Source of the DNA: Desulfuromonadales bacterium C00003107
GTDB taxonomy: Bacteria > Desulfobacterota > Desulfuromonadia > Desulfuromonadales > Syntrophotaleaceae
DNA: 12,546 bases
Reading direction: 5' to 3'
NCBI GenBank assembly: GCA_001751225.1
Contig: MAXT01000207.1
Span: 1 to 12,546 of the forward strand
Shown here: positions 1-6,577 of the stretch, piece after piece
How positions within the stretch are numbered: the stretch's first letter is position 1
How the letters are laid out: each line of letters opens with the position of its first letter
Program-made: the position numbers and the translations under genes
Notes under the pieces: model-generated
What the model was told of the DNA's origin: nothing
The model's database searches: none
The model's input: only the letters and a program-made list of their open reading frames with translations

Positions 1-1572
1 GTGGTGGTTGATGTGGGCTATAAGTCCGAAGGCATCATTCCGCTCGCCGAGCTGGCCGACGAAAACGGCGAGGTTGACGTTAACGTTGGTGACAAGCTTG
101 ATGTACTATTCGAGCGTCGCGAAAACGAAAATGGTCTGATCGGTCTGTCCAAAGAAAAAGCCGACCGGCAGAAGATCTGGAATGGTCTTGAAGAGGATGC
201 AGTGGTTGAAGGTCGGATCGTCAGCCGCATCAAGGGTGGTCTGTCCGTCGATATTGGCGTCACAGCCTTCCTACCCGGTTCTCAGGTTGATCTGCGACCG
301 GTACGCAATCTCGACAAACTCCTCGGCGAAAGCTTCGATTTCAAGATTATCAAACTCAATAAGCGGCGCGGTAACATCGTGCTGTCCCGCCGAGTGCTGC
401 TCGAAGAACTTCGTGAGAGTCAGCGTAAGGGGACCCTCGACACACTGGCCGAAGGTCAGGAAATCGAAGGTGTGGTTAAGAATCTCACCGATTATGGTGC
501 GTTTATTGACCTGGGTGGCATCGATGGTCTGCTGCACATTACCGATATGTCTTGGGGCCGCGTTGCACATCCTTCCGATGTGCTGGCTGTTGGCGACAAG
601 ATCAATGTTAAAGTTCTCAAGTTCGACCAGGAGAAAGAACGCGTTTCCCTTGGCCTGAAGCAGATGGTTGACGATCCTTGGCTCAACGTTGCGGATATGT
701 ATCCGGTTGGCACCCGCGTCAAAGGCAAGGTTGTCAGCCTGACTGATTACGGTGCGTTCGTCGAGTTGAATGAAGGGGTTGAAGGTTTGATCCACGTCTC
801 TGAAATGAGCTGGACCAAGCGCATCAAGCATCCTAATAAGCTACTCAGCGTTGGTGACGAAATCGAAACCGTCGTGCTGGCACTCGATACTCCGAGCCGT
901 CGTATTTCTCTCGGCCTGAAGCAGATCGAGCGCAATCCTTGGGAAGTTATCGGCGAGAAGTTCCCCATCGGAACTATCATCGAAGGTCAGGTCAAGAACA
1001 TTACCGATTTTGGCATCTTTGTAGGTGTTGACGAAGGTATTGATGGCCTGGTGCATATCTCTGATCTGTCCTGGACCAAGCGCATCAAGCATCCTTCCGA
1101 ACTCTATAAGAAGGGCGATCTGGTCAAGGCAGTTGTTCTCAATATCGATCAGGACAACGAGCGTTTCTCCTTGGGTGTCAAGCAATTGGCTGCCGATCCC
1201 TGGCAGACAATCACCACCCGCTACGCTCCTGGTACTCTGATCACCGGCAAGGTGACTTCGGTGACTGATTTCGGTATCTTCCTTGAAGTGGAAGAGGGTA
1301 TCGAAGGGTTGATTCACGTCTCCGAGATCAGCAAAGAAAAGATCGACACTCCGAAAGATTTCGCCAATGTCGGCGATGCTCTCGAGGCAGTCGTGCTGCA
1401 TGTCGACACCAACGAGCGCAAAATCGCTCTGTCGATCAAGAGCCTGGCTCGTCAGAAAGAGAAAGCCGAAGTTGATGAGTTCATGGGGGCACAGAAGAAT
1501 GCTACCTCCAGCCTGGGAGATCTGCTCCAGGGAGCCATGAACAAGGCCGGTGGCGATAGCGAAGAAGAATAA
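1..1572 (+). CDS. rpsA: 30S ribosomal protein S1 (5' partial)
   Basis: Protein S1 binds mRNA on the 30S subunit and helps initiate translation on structured or weak-SD messages. The 523 visible codons hold the rest of S1 domain 1 (to about residue 52), then five more S1 (OB-fold) domains starting near residues 67, 151, 236, 322 and 410, and a charged tail ending in an acidic run. Motifs such as KNLTDYGAFIDLGG, GLLHITDMSW and RISLGLKQ recur domain by domain and match E. coli S1 closely. The first visible residues (VVVDVGYKSEG) align with the inside of E. coli domain 1 (VLVDAGLKSES), so about 30-40 N-terminal residues lie upstream. The GTG at base 1 is an internal valine codon, not a start. A hairpin follows the TAA stop. 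Identification is very secure. Confidence 0.97.
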   Translation: MVVDVGYKSEGIIPLAELADENGEVDVNVGDKLDVLFERRENENGLIGLSKEKADRQKIWNGLEEDAVVEGRIVSRIKGGLSVDIGVTAFLPGSQVDLRPVRNLDKLLGESFDFKIIKLNKRRGNIVLSRRVLLEELRESQRKGTLDTLAEGQEIEGVVKNLTDYGAFIDLGGIDGLLHITDMSWGRVAHPSDVLAVGDKINVKVLKFDQEKERVSLGLKQMVDDPWLNVADMYPVGTRVKGKVVSLTDYGAFVELNEGVEGLIHVSEMSWTKRIKHPNKLLSVGDEIETVVLALDTPSRRISLGLKQIERNPWEVIGEKFPIGTIIEGQVKNITDFGIFVGVDEGIDGLVHISDLSWTKRIKHPSELYKKGDLVKAVVLNIDQDNERFSLGVKQLAADPWQTITTRYAPGTLITGKVTSVTDFGIFLEVEEGIEGLIHVSEISKEKIDTPKDFANVGDALEAVVLHVDTNERKIALSIKSLARQKEKAEVDEFMGAQKNATSSLGDLLQGAMNKAGGDSEEE

Positions 1573-1587
1573 CAGTGGTCTAACTCT

Positions 1588-1630
1588 CGAAGCCCGTGCG
1601 GTCTCTGACCGCCGGGCTTCGTCTGTTTTA
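1588..1630 (+). terminator. Rho-independent terminator or attenuator after rpsA
   Basis: Bases 1588-1603 and 1607-1621 form a 15-bp GC-rich stem with one bulged T (1597) and a TCT loop. The outer arms are CGAAGCCCG and CGGGCTTCG. A broken T tract (TCTGTTTT) follows. It lies 15 bases after the rpsA stop and only 11 bases before the sppA start. The interrupted T run suggests incomplete termination, so sppA may be fed by read-through. Confidence 0.8.
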
Positions 1631-1641
1631 TGGAATAGCTA

Positions 1642-2526
1642 ATGAAGAAACGACCGTTTTTAATGGCCCTACTGACCCTTGGGGCCATTTTTGTTTTTTT
1701 TCTGCTGCTGATTGTGGTGGTCGGTAAGATGTCAGGCCGGTCGAGCCGGTTTGTGTATGGGGATAAGGTTGGCTATATCACCATAGCTGGTGCCATCACC
1801 ACATCCGAAAAGATTATTGAACAAATTGATAATTTTAAAGAAGACAGTTCTGTCAAGGCCATCGTTCTGCGGGTTAATTCCCCAGGGGGCGGTGTCAGCC
1901 CTTCGCAGGAAATTTACGATGAGGTCAAGGCCGCCGCTGCCCTTAAGCCGGTCGTCGTCTCCATGGGTTCGGTAGCCGCTTCCGGCGGTTATTATATTGC
2001 CGTTCCTGCTCAGCGCATTCTCGCCAACCCCGGCACTATCACGGGAAGTATCGGCGTCATTATGCAGTTCACCAATGTTGAAGAACTGCTGGGCAAAGTT
2101 GGCTTAAAGAGCCAGGTGGTCAAAAGTGGCCTGCACAAGGATATCGGTTCTCCTATGCGGCCCATGTCTTCTGCTGATCGCGAAATTCTGCAATCGCTTA
2201 TCGATGATGTCTATGCACAGTTTGTGCAGGCGGTTGCCGAGTCCCGGCAGATGGATCCGGATAAGGTCCGACAGCTAGCTGATGGCCGTATCTTCACCGG
2301 TCGCCAAGCTTTGGAAGCCGGCCTGGTCGACGAACTTGGTGGTTACCAGGATGCGATTAGAGTGGCTGCCGAACTGGCTGGTATCGAGGGAAAGCCGAAA
2401 GTGGTCTACCCGGTAGCCGACAAGCAAGAATTTCTACAACATTTTATTCAAGAGACTGCGCAGCTGGTTAAGCAAAGCGTACAGAATGGTGATGCTGGCC
2501 TGCAGTTTCACTGGTCTGGGAAATAG
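1642..2526 (+). CDS. sppA: Signal peptide peptidase SppA (short, 36K-type)
   Basis: SppA is a membrane-bound serine protease (family S49) that degrades signal peptides left in the membrane after secretion. The 294-residue protein has a basic N-terminus and one membrane anchor at about residues 7-27, followed by an extracytoplasmic protease domain. The nucleophile is Ser114 in GSVAASGGYYIA and the general base is Lys166 in GLHKDIGSP. Their spacing of 52 residues equals that of the S147/K199 dyad of Bacillus subtilis SppA. The length fits the single-domain form, not the duplicated 67-kDa E. coli form. The start ATG has only a weak SD (GGAAT). The gene sits between rpsA and ihfB, which are direct neighbours in E. 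coli. The next gene begins 9 bases after its stop, with the SD overlapping that stop, so sppA and ihfB are co-transcribed. Confidence 0.95.
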   Translation: MKKRPFLMALLTLGAIFVFFLLLIVVVGKMSGRSSRFVYGDKVGYITIAGAITTSEKIIEQIDNFKEDSSVKAIVLRVNSPGGGVSPSQEIYDEVKAAAALKPVVVSMGSVAASGGYYIAVPAQRILANPGTITGSIGVIMQFTNVEELLGKVGLKSQVVKSGLHKDIGSPMRPMSSADREILQSLIDDVYAQFVQAVAESRQMDPDKVRQLADGRIFTGRQALEAGLVDELGGYQDAIRVAAELAGIEGKPKVVYPVADKQEFLQHFIQETAQLVKQSVQNGDAGLQFHWSGK

Positions 2527-2535
2527 GAGGGTGAC

Positions 2536-2823
2536 ATGACAAAAAGTGAATTGATCGAACAACTGTCCTATAGCAACAACCTGTTGGGGAAAAAAGAATC
2601 GGAACTGGTCGTTAATACGCTGCTTGACGGAATTCGCAACGCTCTGGTTGACGGCCAGCGGGTAGAGATTCGTGGTTTTGGGTCCTTTACCGTTCGTACT
2701 CGGGACGCTCGTGAAGCTCGCAATCCCAAGAGCGGTGAGGTGGTGCAGATCGCAGCCAAAAAGACTGCTTTCTTCAAAACTGGCAAGGAACTACGGGAAC
2801 GAGTGGACAACGAAAACGGGTAG
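2536..2823 (+). CDS. ihfB: Integration host factor subunit beta
   Basis: IHF is a heterodimeric nucleoid protein that bends DNA sharply at specific sites and acts in transcription (notably with sigma54), replication and recombination. The 95-residue product keeps the beta-subunit opening MTKSELIEQL, the DNA-binding signature VEIRGFGSF (residues 43-51), the arm RNPKSG with the intercalating proline at residue 64 (same number as in E. coli IhfB), and the C-terminal FKTGKELRERV. These features favour IHF beta over HU. A strong SD (AGGAGGG, 2525-2531) overlaps the sppA stop, so translation is probably coupled. The partner ihfA is not in this window. HU-family paralogues are the only realistic alternative. 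Confidence 0.93.
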   Translation: MTKSELIEQLSYSNNLLGKKESELVVNTLLDGIRNALVDGQRVEIRGFGSFTVRTRDAREARNPKSGEVVQIAAKKTAFFKTGKELRERVDNENG

Positions 2824-2860
2824 GGCTCGTTGAGTCAACTGGATTTTAAGTAAATAACTC

Positions 2861-3250
2861 ATGATGAAGCCTAACACCCATTTAGCTATCTCGCCGACCT
2901 TGGTTGGTACGGTGGTTGAGCTGTCCGATAATCGTGCCGTCGCTCAACTGGAAACCCGTGCAGAGATGTGCGCCGACGAGGCCGGTCTGGTCCATGGCGG
3001 TTTTGCTTTCGGCTTGGCAGATTATGCCGCGATGCTGGCGGTAAACGACCCCCATGTGGTTCTTGGCGCGGCTGAAACAAAGTTTCTGGCTCCCGTTTGT
3101 TGCGGGCAATTGATGGTCGCCACGGCTGAGGTTGTGACCGAACAAGGGAAGAAACGTCAGGTTGAATGCCAGGTTTCGGTCGATGATCGAGTGGTGTTTA
3201 CAGGCTGTTTCACCTGTTTCGTTTTGCCGCAGCATATTCTGGATCAGTGA
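2861..3250 (+). CDS. Hotdog-fold thioesterase (PaaI-like)
   Basis: This is a 129-residue hotdog-fold protein. Residues 40-60 carry the HGG signature (GLVHGGFAFGLADYAAM) typical of small acyl-CoA thioesterases; His45, Gly46-47 and Asp54 lie in the expected active-site helix region, and AETKFLAPV (about 71-79) fits the following strand. Such enzymes hydrolyse acyl- or aryl-CoA thioesters in the cytoplasm, but the substrate cannot be read from the sequence. The start is an ATGATG pair with no convincing SD, and either ATG could serve. It lies 37 bases after ihfB with no terminator between, so it probably ends the rpsA/sppA/ihfB transcription unit. A strong hairpin terminator begins 58 bases after its stop. 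The fold assignment is firm; the exact family is less so. Confidence 0.8.
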   Translation: MMKPNTHLAISPTLVGTVVELSDNRAVAQLETRAEMCADEAGLVHGGFAFGLADYAAMLAVNDPHVVLGAAETKFLAPVCCGQLMVATAEVVTEQGKKRQVECQVSVDDRVVFTGCFTCFVLPQHILDQ

Positions 3251-3308
3251 CCCATATCTCAGGGGTTAGCCGGAGTGTCCGTTCTTTCGTACCCGTAAAA
3301 TCATAATG

Positions 3309-3342
3309 AAAAGGCCCCGTCCTATCCAGGATGGGGCCTTTT
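3309..3342. terminator. Bidirectional rho-independent terminator
   Basis: AAAAGGCCCC (3309-3318) pairs with GGGGCCTTTT (3333-3342). A G-T pair and a TCCT/AGGA stem extend it to 15 bp with loop ATCC. The A run on one side and T run on the other make it work on both strands. On + it ends the thioesterase transcript. On - it would stop transcription running past the 6S RNA gene. Confidence 0.88.
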
Positions 3343-3382
3343 CAGTTATAGCGATCTTTTCGAGGGAAAAAGTTCGCTACTG

Positions 3383-3575
3383 CTGACTGATCTCTCCGGG
3401 ATGCCGGAAGCCTCTTGCAATCATGACCGTTTAAAAATATCCGCTCTCGACAGTCACTTTAGGCGTCCCACTTATTGGTGGGCTGGCTCACCATGACCCA
3501 GGCCGAGGGCTTTGTAGAAGAGCTGTTGGTCATCGATTATAAGAAGCATCCCCGGTCACCCCAGAGATAGGTCAG
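3383..3575 (-). ncRNA. ssrS: 6S RNA (ssrS)
   Basis: 6S RNA binds sigma70-RNA polymerase holoenzyme by mimicking an open promoter and represses transcription, mainly in stationary phase. Read on the minus strand, the 193-base element folds into a long rod. CTGAC (3575-3571) pairs with GTCAG (3387-3383), ATCTCT (3568-3563) with AGAGAT (3395-3390), GGGGTG (3562-3557) with CATCCC (3403-3398, one G-U), CCGG (3555-3552) with CCGG (3407-3404), and GCTTCTT (3547-3541) with AAGAGGC (3416-3410). AATC+ATGACC (3538-3528, one bulged G) then pairs with GGTCATGATT (3428-3419). Beyond that lie an open middle region and an apical arm with a CCCAC/GTGGG hairpin. From memory of E. coli 6S RNA, its 5' TCTCTGAGATG and 3' GGCATCTCGGAGA correspond to TCTCTGGGGTG and GGCATCCCGGAGA here. 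The length is close to the usual 180-190 nt. The ends are approximate; the primary transcript probably starts near 3592. Confidence 0.85.
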
Positions 3576-3598
3576 GGCCAAAAGCCCTTGTTAGTTTG

Positions 3599-3626
3599 AG
3601 ATTAACATGGCTCAGTTTTCTGTCAA
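3599..3626 (-). promoter_or_regulatory. Sigma70 promoter of the 6S RNA gene
   Basis: On the minus strand a perfect -35 box TTGACA (3626-3621) is followed after 16 bases by TAATCT (3604-3599), which keeps the key T, A and final T of a -10 box. Initiation would fall near 3592, about 17 bases before the closing stem of the RNA. That short leader contains an AGGGC/GCCCT hairpin (3588-3574) that competes with the outermost stem and may be trimmed in maturation. Confidence 0.65.
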
Positions 3627-3670
3627 CCGGCCAGGGATATTTCTTCTGCTTAATGATGGGTAATAAGGCC

Positions 3671-3700
3671 AAGACAGGCCTGTTGAGGGTATGGTATTAT
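3671..3700 (+). promoter_or_regulatory. Possible promoter of the pseudouridine synthase gene
   Basis: TATTAT (3695-3700) makes a good -10 box. The -35 candidate AAGACA (3671-3676), 18 bases upstream, matches TTGACA at only four positions. Initiation near 3707 would give a 35-base leader to the ATG at 3742. This agrees with choosing that start over the in-frame ATG at 3691, which would lie inside the promoter. Confidence 0.35.
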
Positions 3701-3741
3701 CCGCACCAGCCAGTGTTGCAGGTATAGGGAGGTTCGCCAGA

Positions 3742-4659
3742 ATGTCGTCCAAGATCTATCGTCTCATCGTTGATGCACAGGGCGCAGGCCTACGTATCGA
3801 TCAGTATGTTGCCAGTCAAACCTCGGACCTTTCCAGGGGAGTTGTTCGCAAGGTTATAGATCTTGGCGGTGTCCATGTAGCAGGGCGCCGTATAGGCCGC
3901 TGCTCCCAGACGGTGCAAACAGGTCAGTCCGTCGAGGTTTATCTCGATGGCCGCTCCCTCGACATTTTTTCTCTTAGCGTCGAGGATATTCTGTTTCAGG
4001 ATGCCTACCTGCTGGTTCTCGATAAATCGGCGGGTGTTGACTTTCAACCAACCCATGCCCGCTTTAAGGGGACCCTCTACGATGCCGTTCGACGTCATAT
4101 AGAGAGCGCAACAGTCCGCAAGAAAAATATAAGTCTCGGTATGGTGCAGCGTCTAGATCGTGATACCTCCGGAGTGACGGTCTTTTCCATACATCAGCGC
4201 GCTCATAAGGCAATGACCCGCATATTTGCTGATCGCCGGGTAGATAAGCGCTATCGGACTCTTGTGGCCGGCCGTCCACTCGACAAAGAAGGAGAGTTTC
4301 GCTCTCTGCTGGCACGTCAACATCGCACTAACCTGATGAAGTCCGTAGAAAAGGGTGGCAAAGAAGCGATCACCCGTTATCGGGTTGTGGAAGAATTCAG
4401 CGACTGCACTCTGGTCGAGGTGGAACTGGTAACGGGGCGATCCCATCAGATTCGAGCTCACTTTTCCGAGGCCGGACACCCCTTACTCGGTGATATACGC
4501 TATGGTGGCCCTTCTTTGGTCTCGGGCTGCGAAATAAATCGCTCGATGCTGCATGCTTTTCGTCTTTCCTTTGAACACCCGGTAAGCCGTGAAGCTTTGG
4601 TGTTTGAAGCCCCTCTGCCCGAGGATATGGCCGGCCTGCTTGCTCATCTGTCGACTTAA
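3742..4659 (+). CDS. RluA-family pseudouridine synthase with S4 domain
   Basis: The enzyme converts specific uridines to pseudouridine in rRNA or tRNA. An S4 RNA-binding domain (about residues 15-70: LRIDQYVASQ ... VRKVIDLGGVHV) precedes the RluA catalytic domain. The catalytic aspartate is Asp139 in QRLDRDTSG; the later motif TGRSHQIRAHFSEAGHPLLGD is intact. The family motif often seen as HRLD begins with Gln here, and the upstream KPxG motif reads LDKSAGVDFQPT, so the protein is somewhat divergent though the essential Asp is present. I start it at 3742 (305 aa), which has an SD GGGAGG at 3727-3732 and begins where homologous proteins do. An in-frame ATG at 3691 would add 17 unconserved-looking residues. 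RluD/RluC-type specificity cannot be settled from sequence alone. Confidence 0.9.
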   Translation: MSSKIYRLIVDAQGAGLRIDQYVASQTSDLSRGVVRKVIDLGGVHVAGRRIGRCSQTVQTGQSVEVYLDGRSLDIFSLSVEDILFQDAYLLVLDKSAGVDFQPTHARFKGTLYDAVRRHIESATVRKKNISLGMVQRLDRDTSGVTVFSIHQRAHKAMTRIFADRRVDKRYRTLVAGRPLDKEGEFRSLLARQHRTNLMKSVEKGGKEAITRYRVVEEFSDCTLVEVELVTGRSHQIRAHFSEAGHPLLGDIRYGGPSLVSGCEINRSMLHAFRLSFEHPVSREALVFEAPLPEDMAGLLAHLST

Positions 4660-4712
4660 TCTGTTGCCGATAAAATACTCCAGGAATTTTAGATAGCTTT
4701 GAAGGAATATTT

Positions 4713-5498
4713 ATGCTGACCTATCCCCAGATTGATCCAATTATTTTTCAAATCGGGCCTCTCGCCATCCGTTGGTATGGCCTTATGTATCTGCTCGGTT
4801 TTGTTGCTGCTTACTACCTGATTCGGCATTTATGCCGCTTGCGGCGCTTGCCCCTGGACAATGCCGGGGTTTCCGATCTTCTCTTTTATTGTGTGCTCGG
4901 AGTTATTCTAGGTGGTCGGCTCGGTTATGTCTTGTTTTACGATCTTTCCTATTATCTGAAACATCCGCTGCAGATACTGGCGGTCTGGCAAGGGGGGATG
5001 AGTTTTCACGGTGGGCTTTGCGGCGTGGTGCTTTCTGCTTCGTTCTTTTGCCTACGTAAAAAGTTGCCTTGGCTGCTGACTGCCGATGTGTTGGTGACGG
5101 CCGCCACCATCGGTCTTGGTCTCGGCCGTCTTGGCAACTTTATCAATGGTGAATTGTGGGGCCGAGTGACTGATGTTCCTTGGGGCATGGTCTTCCCCGG
5201 TGCAGGTCCCTTACCGCGCCATCCCAGCCAACTCTATGAAGCGGGCCTGGAAGGCGTCGTGCTCTTTGCGCTCCTTTATTTTTTCCATCGCCGTCGTCTG
5301 ACACCCGGAGTGCCGTTTTTTTCTTTCTGTCTACTTTACGGACTATTTCGTTCCGGGCTCGAATTTGTTCGAGAGCCCGATGCTCATATCGGTTTTTTAT
5401 GGGGCGCAGCCACCATGGGACAGTTGCTGTCACTGCCTATGGTGTTGATCGGCCTGGTCGGTCTCGGTTGGATTCTGCTGGCTAGGAGGTGTGAATGA
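4713..5498 (+). CDS. lgt: Prolipoprotein diacylglyceryl transferase
   Basis: Lgt is the inner-membrane enzyme that transfers diacylglycerol from phosphatidylglycerol to the lipobox cysteine of prolipoproteins, the first step of lipoprotein maturation. The 261-residue protein is largely hydrophobic with about seven membrane segments. It carries the Lgt signature GRLGNFINGE (138-147, with the essential Arg139), His99 in GGMSFHGG, the early IRWYGLMY segment, HPSQLYEA (170-177) and a late Arg220 in FVREPD. The length is slightly below that of E. coli Lgt. The SD AAGGA (4702-4706) lies 6 bases before ATG. Its end overlaps the next gene by ATGA, so the two are translated as a pair. The three lipoprotein genes further downstream depend on this enzyme, but they lie in a separate operon. 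Confidence 0.96.
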   Translation: MLTYPQIDPIIFQIGPLAIRWYGLMYLLGFVAAYYLIRHLCRLRRLPLDNAGVSDLLFYCVLGVILGGRLGYVLFYDLSYYLKHPLQILAVWQGGMSFHGGLCGVVLSASFFCLRKKLPWLLTADVLVTAATIGLGLGRLGNFINGELWGRVTDVPWGMVFPGAGPLPRHPSQLYEAGLEGVVLFALLYFFHRRRLTPGVPFFSFCLLYGLFRSGLEFVREPDAHIGFLWGAATMGQLLSLPMVLIGLVGLGWILLARRCE

Positions 5499-6112
5499 CC
5501 CGGGTCAGGGGGGTTGTTTTCGATTGCGATGGGGTTTTGTTTGAGAGCCGCCAAGCTAACCTTGCTTATTACAATACGATTTTTGAGCACTGCGGTTTTC
5601 CCCTGGTCAACGAAGACGAGCCGGACAAGGTGCATGTCTGCCATACCGCAGCCACACCACAGGTCTTCTCGACCCTACTCAGTTCCCCGCAGGCACAACA
5701 GGCTCTGGACGTAGCGAGAGGTATCGATTGTCAGCAGTTTGTTCCGTTGATGGTTCCCGAACCCGATCTGCTGGAGGTTTTGCATACTCTGCATGGTAAA
5801 TGTCCCTTGGCCGTGGCCACCAATCGCGGTCATGGAGTCAAGGAACTGCTGACCTTTTTTGGCCTGGATGAGTTTTTTGTCACGGTGGTTAGCAGTGCAG
5901 ATGTGAAACGGCCTAAGCCCCATCCCGATATGCTTTTGCTGGTGGCTGAACGACTCGGCCTGCAACCGCGCGAACTGCTGTTTGTCGGCGATTCGGAACT
6001 CGATTGCCAGGCGGCCGGGGAGGCGGGAATTCCCTTTGTTGGCTATAAGAATACCTTTGTCGGACAACCGGCCATAAATGGCCATCGGGATCTGCTGGCG
6101 CTGCTGGCCTGA
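5495..6112 (+). CDS. HAD-superfamily phosphatase (phosphoglycolate phosphatase-like)
   Basis: A 205-residue HAD hydrolase with the motifs in order: I, VVFDCDGVLFES (nucleophile Asp10, acid/base Asp12); II, VATNRG with Thr near residue 109; III, KRPKPHP; IV, VGDSELD. A helical cap of about 60-70 residues between motifs I and II places it in subfamily IA, with phosphoglycolate phosphatase (Gph) and PpaX. The reaction is presumably hydrolysis of a small phosphate ester or pyrophosphate; the substrate cannot be deduced. A strong SD (AGGAGG, 5484-5489) lies inside the end of lgt, and the ATGA overlap indicates translational coupling. No terminator is visible after the stop; the convergent minus-strand gene ends only 25 bases away, so the two transcripts may overlap. 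Confidence 0.88.
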   Translation: MTRVRGVVFDCDGVLFESRQANLAYYNTIFEHCGFPLVNEDEPDKVHVCHTAATPQVFSTLLSSPQAQQALDVARGIDCQQFVPLMVPEPDLLEVLHTLHGKCPLAVATNRGHGVKELLTFFGLDEFFVTVVSSADVKRPKPHPDMLLLVAERLGLQPRELLFVGDSELDCQAAGEAGIPFVGYKNTFVGQPAINGHRDLLALLA

Positions 6113-6137
6113 TGGTCCCCATTTGAAGAAAACAGAC

Positions 6138-6560
6138 TCAGAAGAGAACCTTTTCCATTTCCAGGACGTGGCCGCCATCGTACTTGCGGTAGGAGACCCG
6201 ATCCATCAAGGTCTTTATGATAAAGATGCCGCGACCGCCTTCAGCCAGGCAGGAAGGGGGCGGGTCGGGTATGTCGCAGAGTTCGAATCCCCGTCCCTGG
6301 TCATATACTTTAATGGTCAGTTTGCGATTTTCTACTCGCAGGGTAACATGCAGTCCTTCACCGGTTTTTGTACCTGCGGTATGGCGGATGACGTTAGCCA
6401 TTGCCTCGGTCAATACCAAATTGATGTGATAGGCTAGCTCTTCCCGATCTCCCGGATAGGATTCAATGCTTTGGGCAAGATACTCCCCTATTTTTCCGAG
6501 CAGGCGCAGATAACCGGTCTCGTTGGGGAGCTTGATGTCGAGGAAGATACTTTCACTCAT
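6138..6560 (-). CDS. RsbW-type ATP-binding anti-sigma / serine kinase protein
   Basis: A 140-residue GHKL-fold protein (HATPase_c_2, RsbW/SpoIIAB-like). In partner switching such proteins bind a sigma factor or another target, and they phosphorylate the STAS antagonist. Visible motifs are the N box LVLTEAMANVIRHT (Glu52, Asn56), G1 box DQGRG (87-91) and G2 box GGRGIFIIKTLMD (108-120). It follows the STAS gene on the same strand with 17 bases between stop and ATG, i.e. the usual rsbV-rsbW order, so the two form an operon. I use the ATG at 6560; a GTG two codons upstream (6566) is possible and neither has a clear SD, which suggests coupling to the STAS gene. No sigma factor or PP2C phosphatase is in the window, so the target is unknown. 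Confidence 0.88.
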   Translation of the reverse strand: MSESIFLDIKLPNETGYLRLLGKIGEYLAQSIESYPGDREELAYHINLVLTEAMANVIRHTAGTKTGEGLHVTLRVENRKLTIKVYDQGRGFELCDIPDPPPSCLAEGGRGIFIIKTLMDRVSYRKYDGGHVLEMEKVLF

Positions 6561-6577
6561 ACACACACCGAAGTCGT

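Noticed and set aside
1..3. GTG at base 1 as the true start of rpsA
   Set aside because: The first residues align with the interior of S1 domain 1, so the gene continues upstream of the window.
271..831. Long antisense frames within rpsA (also 841-1401)
   Set aside because: These are shadows of the strongly biased rpsA codons; they have no SD and no family resemblance.
3401..3560. c-di-GMP riboswitch or SRP RNA as the source of the structure in the intergenic region
   Set aside because: The conserved GEMM and SRP tetraloop motifs are absent, while both ends match 6S RNA.
3493..3570. Small + strand reading frame of 25 codons (starting MTQAEGFVEE) between the thioesterase and pseudouridine synthase genes
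   Set aside because: It lies wholly inside the 6S RNA on the opposite strand, has no SD, and its protein-like look is explained by the structured RNA sequence.
3691..3741. Upstream ATG for the pseudouridine synthase
   Set aside because: It has no SD, overlaps the likely -10 box and adds residues outside the S4 domain; the ATG at 3742 has GGGAGG upstream.
6113..6137. Terminator between the convergent HAD and anti-sigma genes
   Set aside because: The 25-base gap contains no inverted repeat or T run that could support one.
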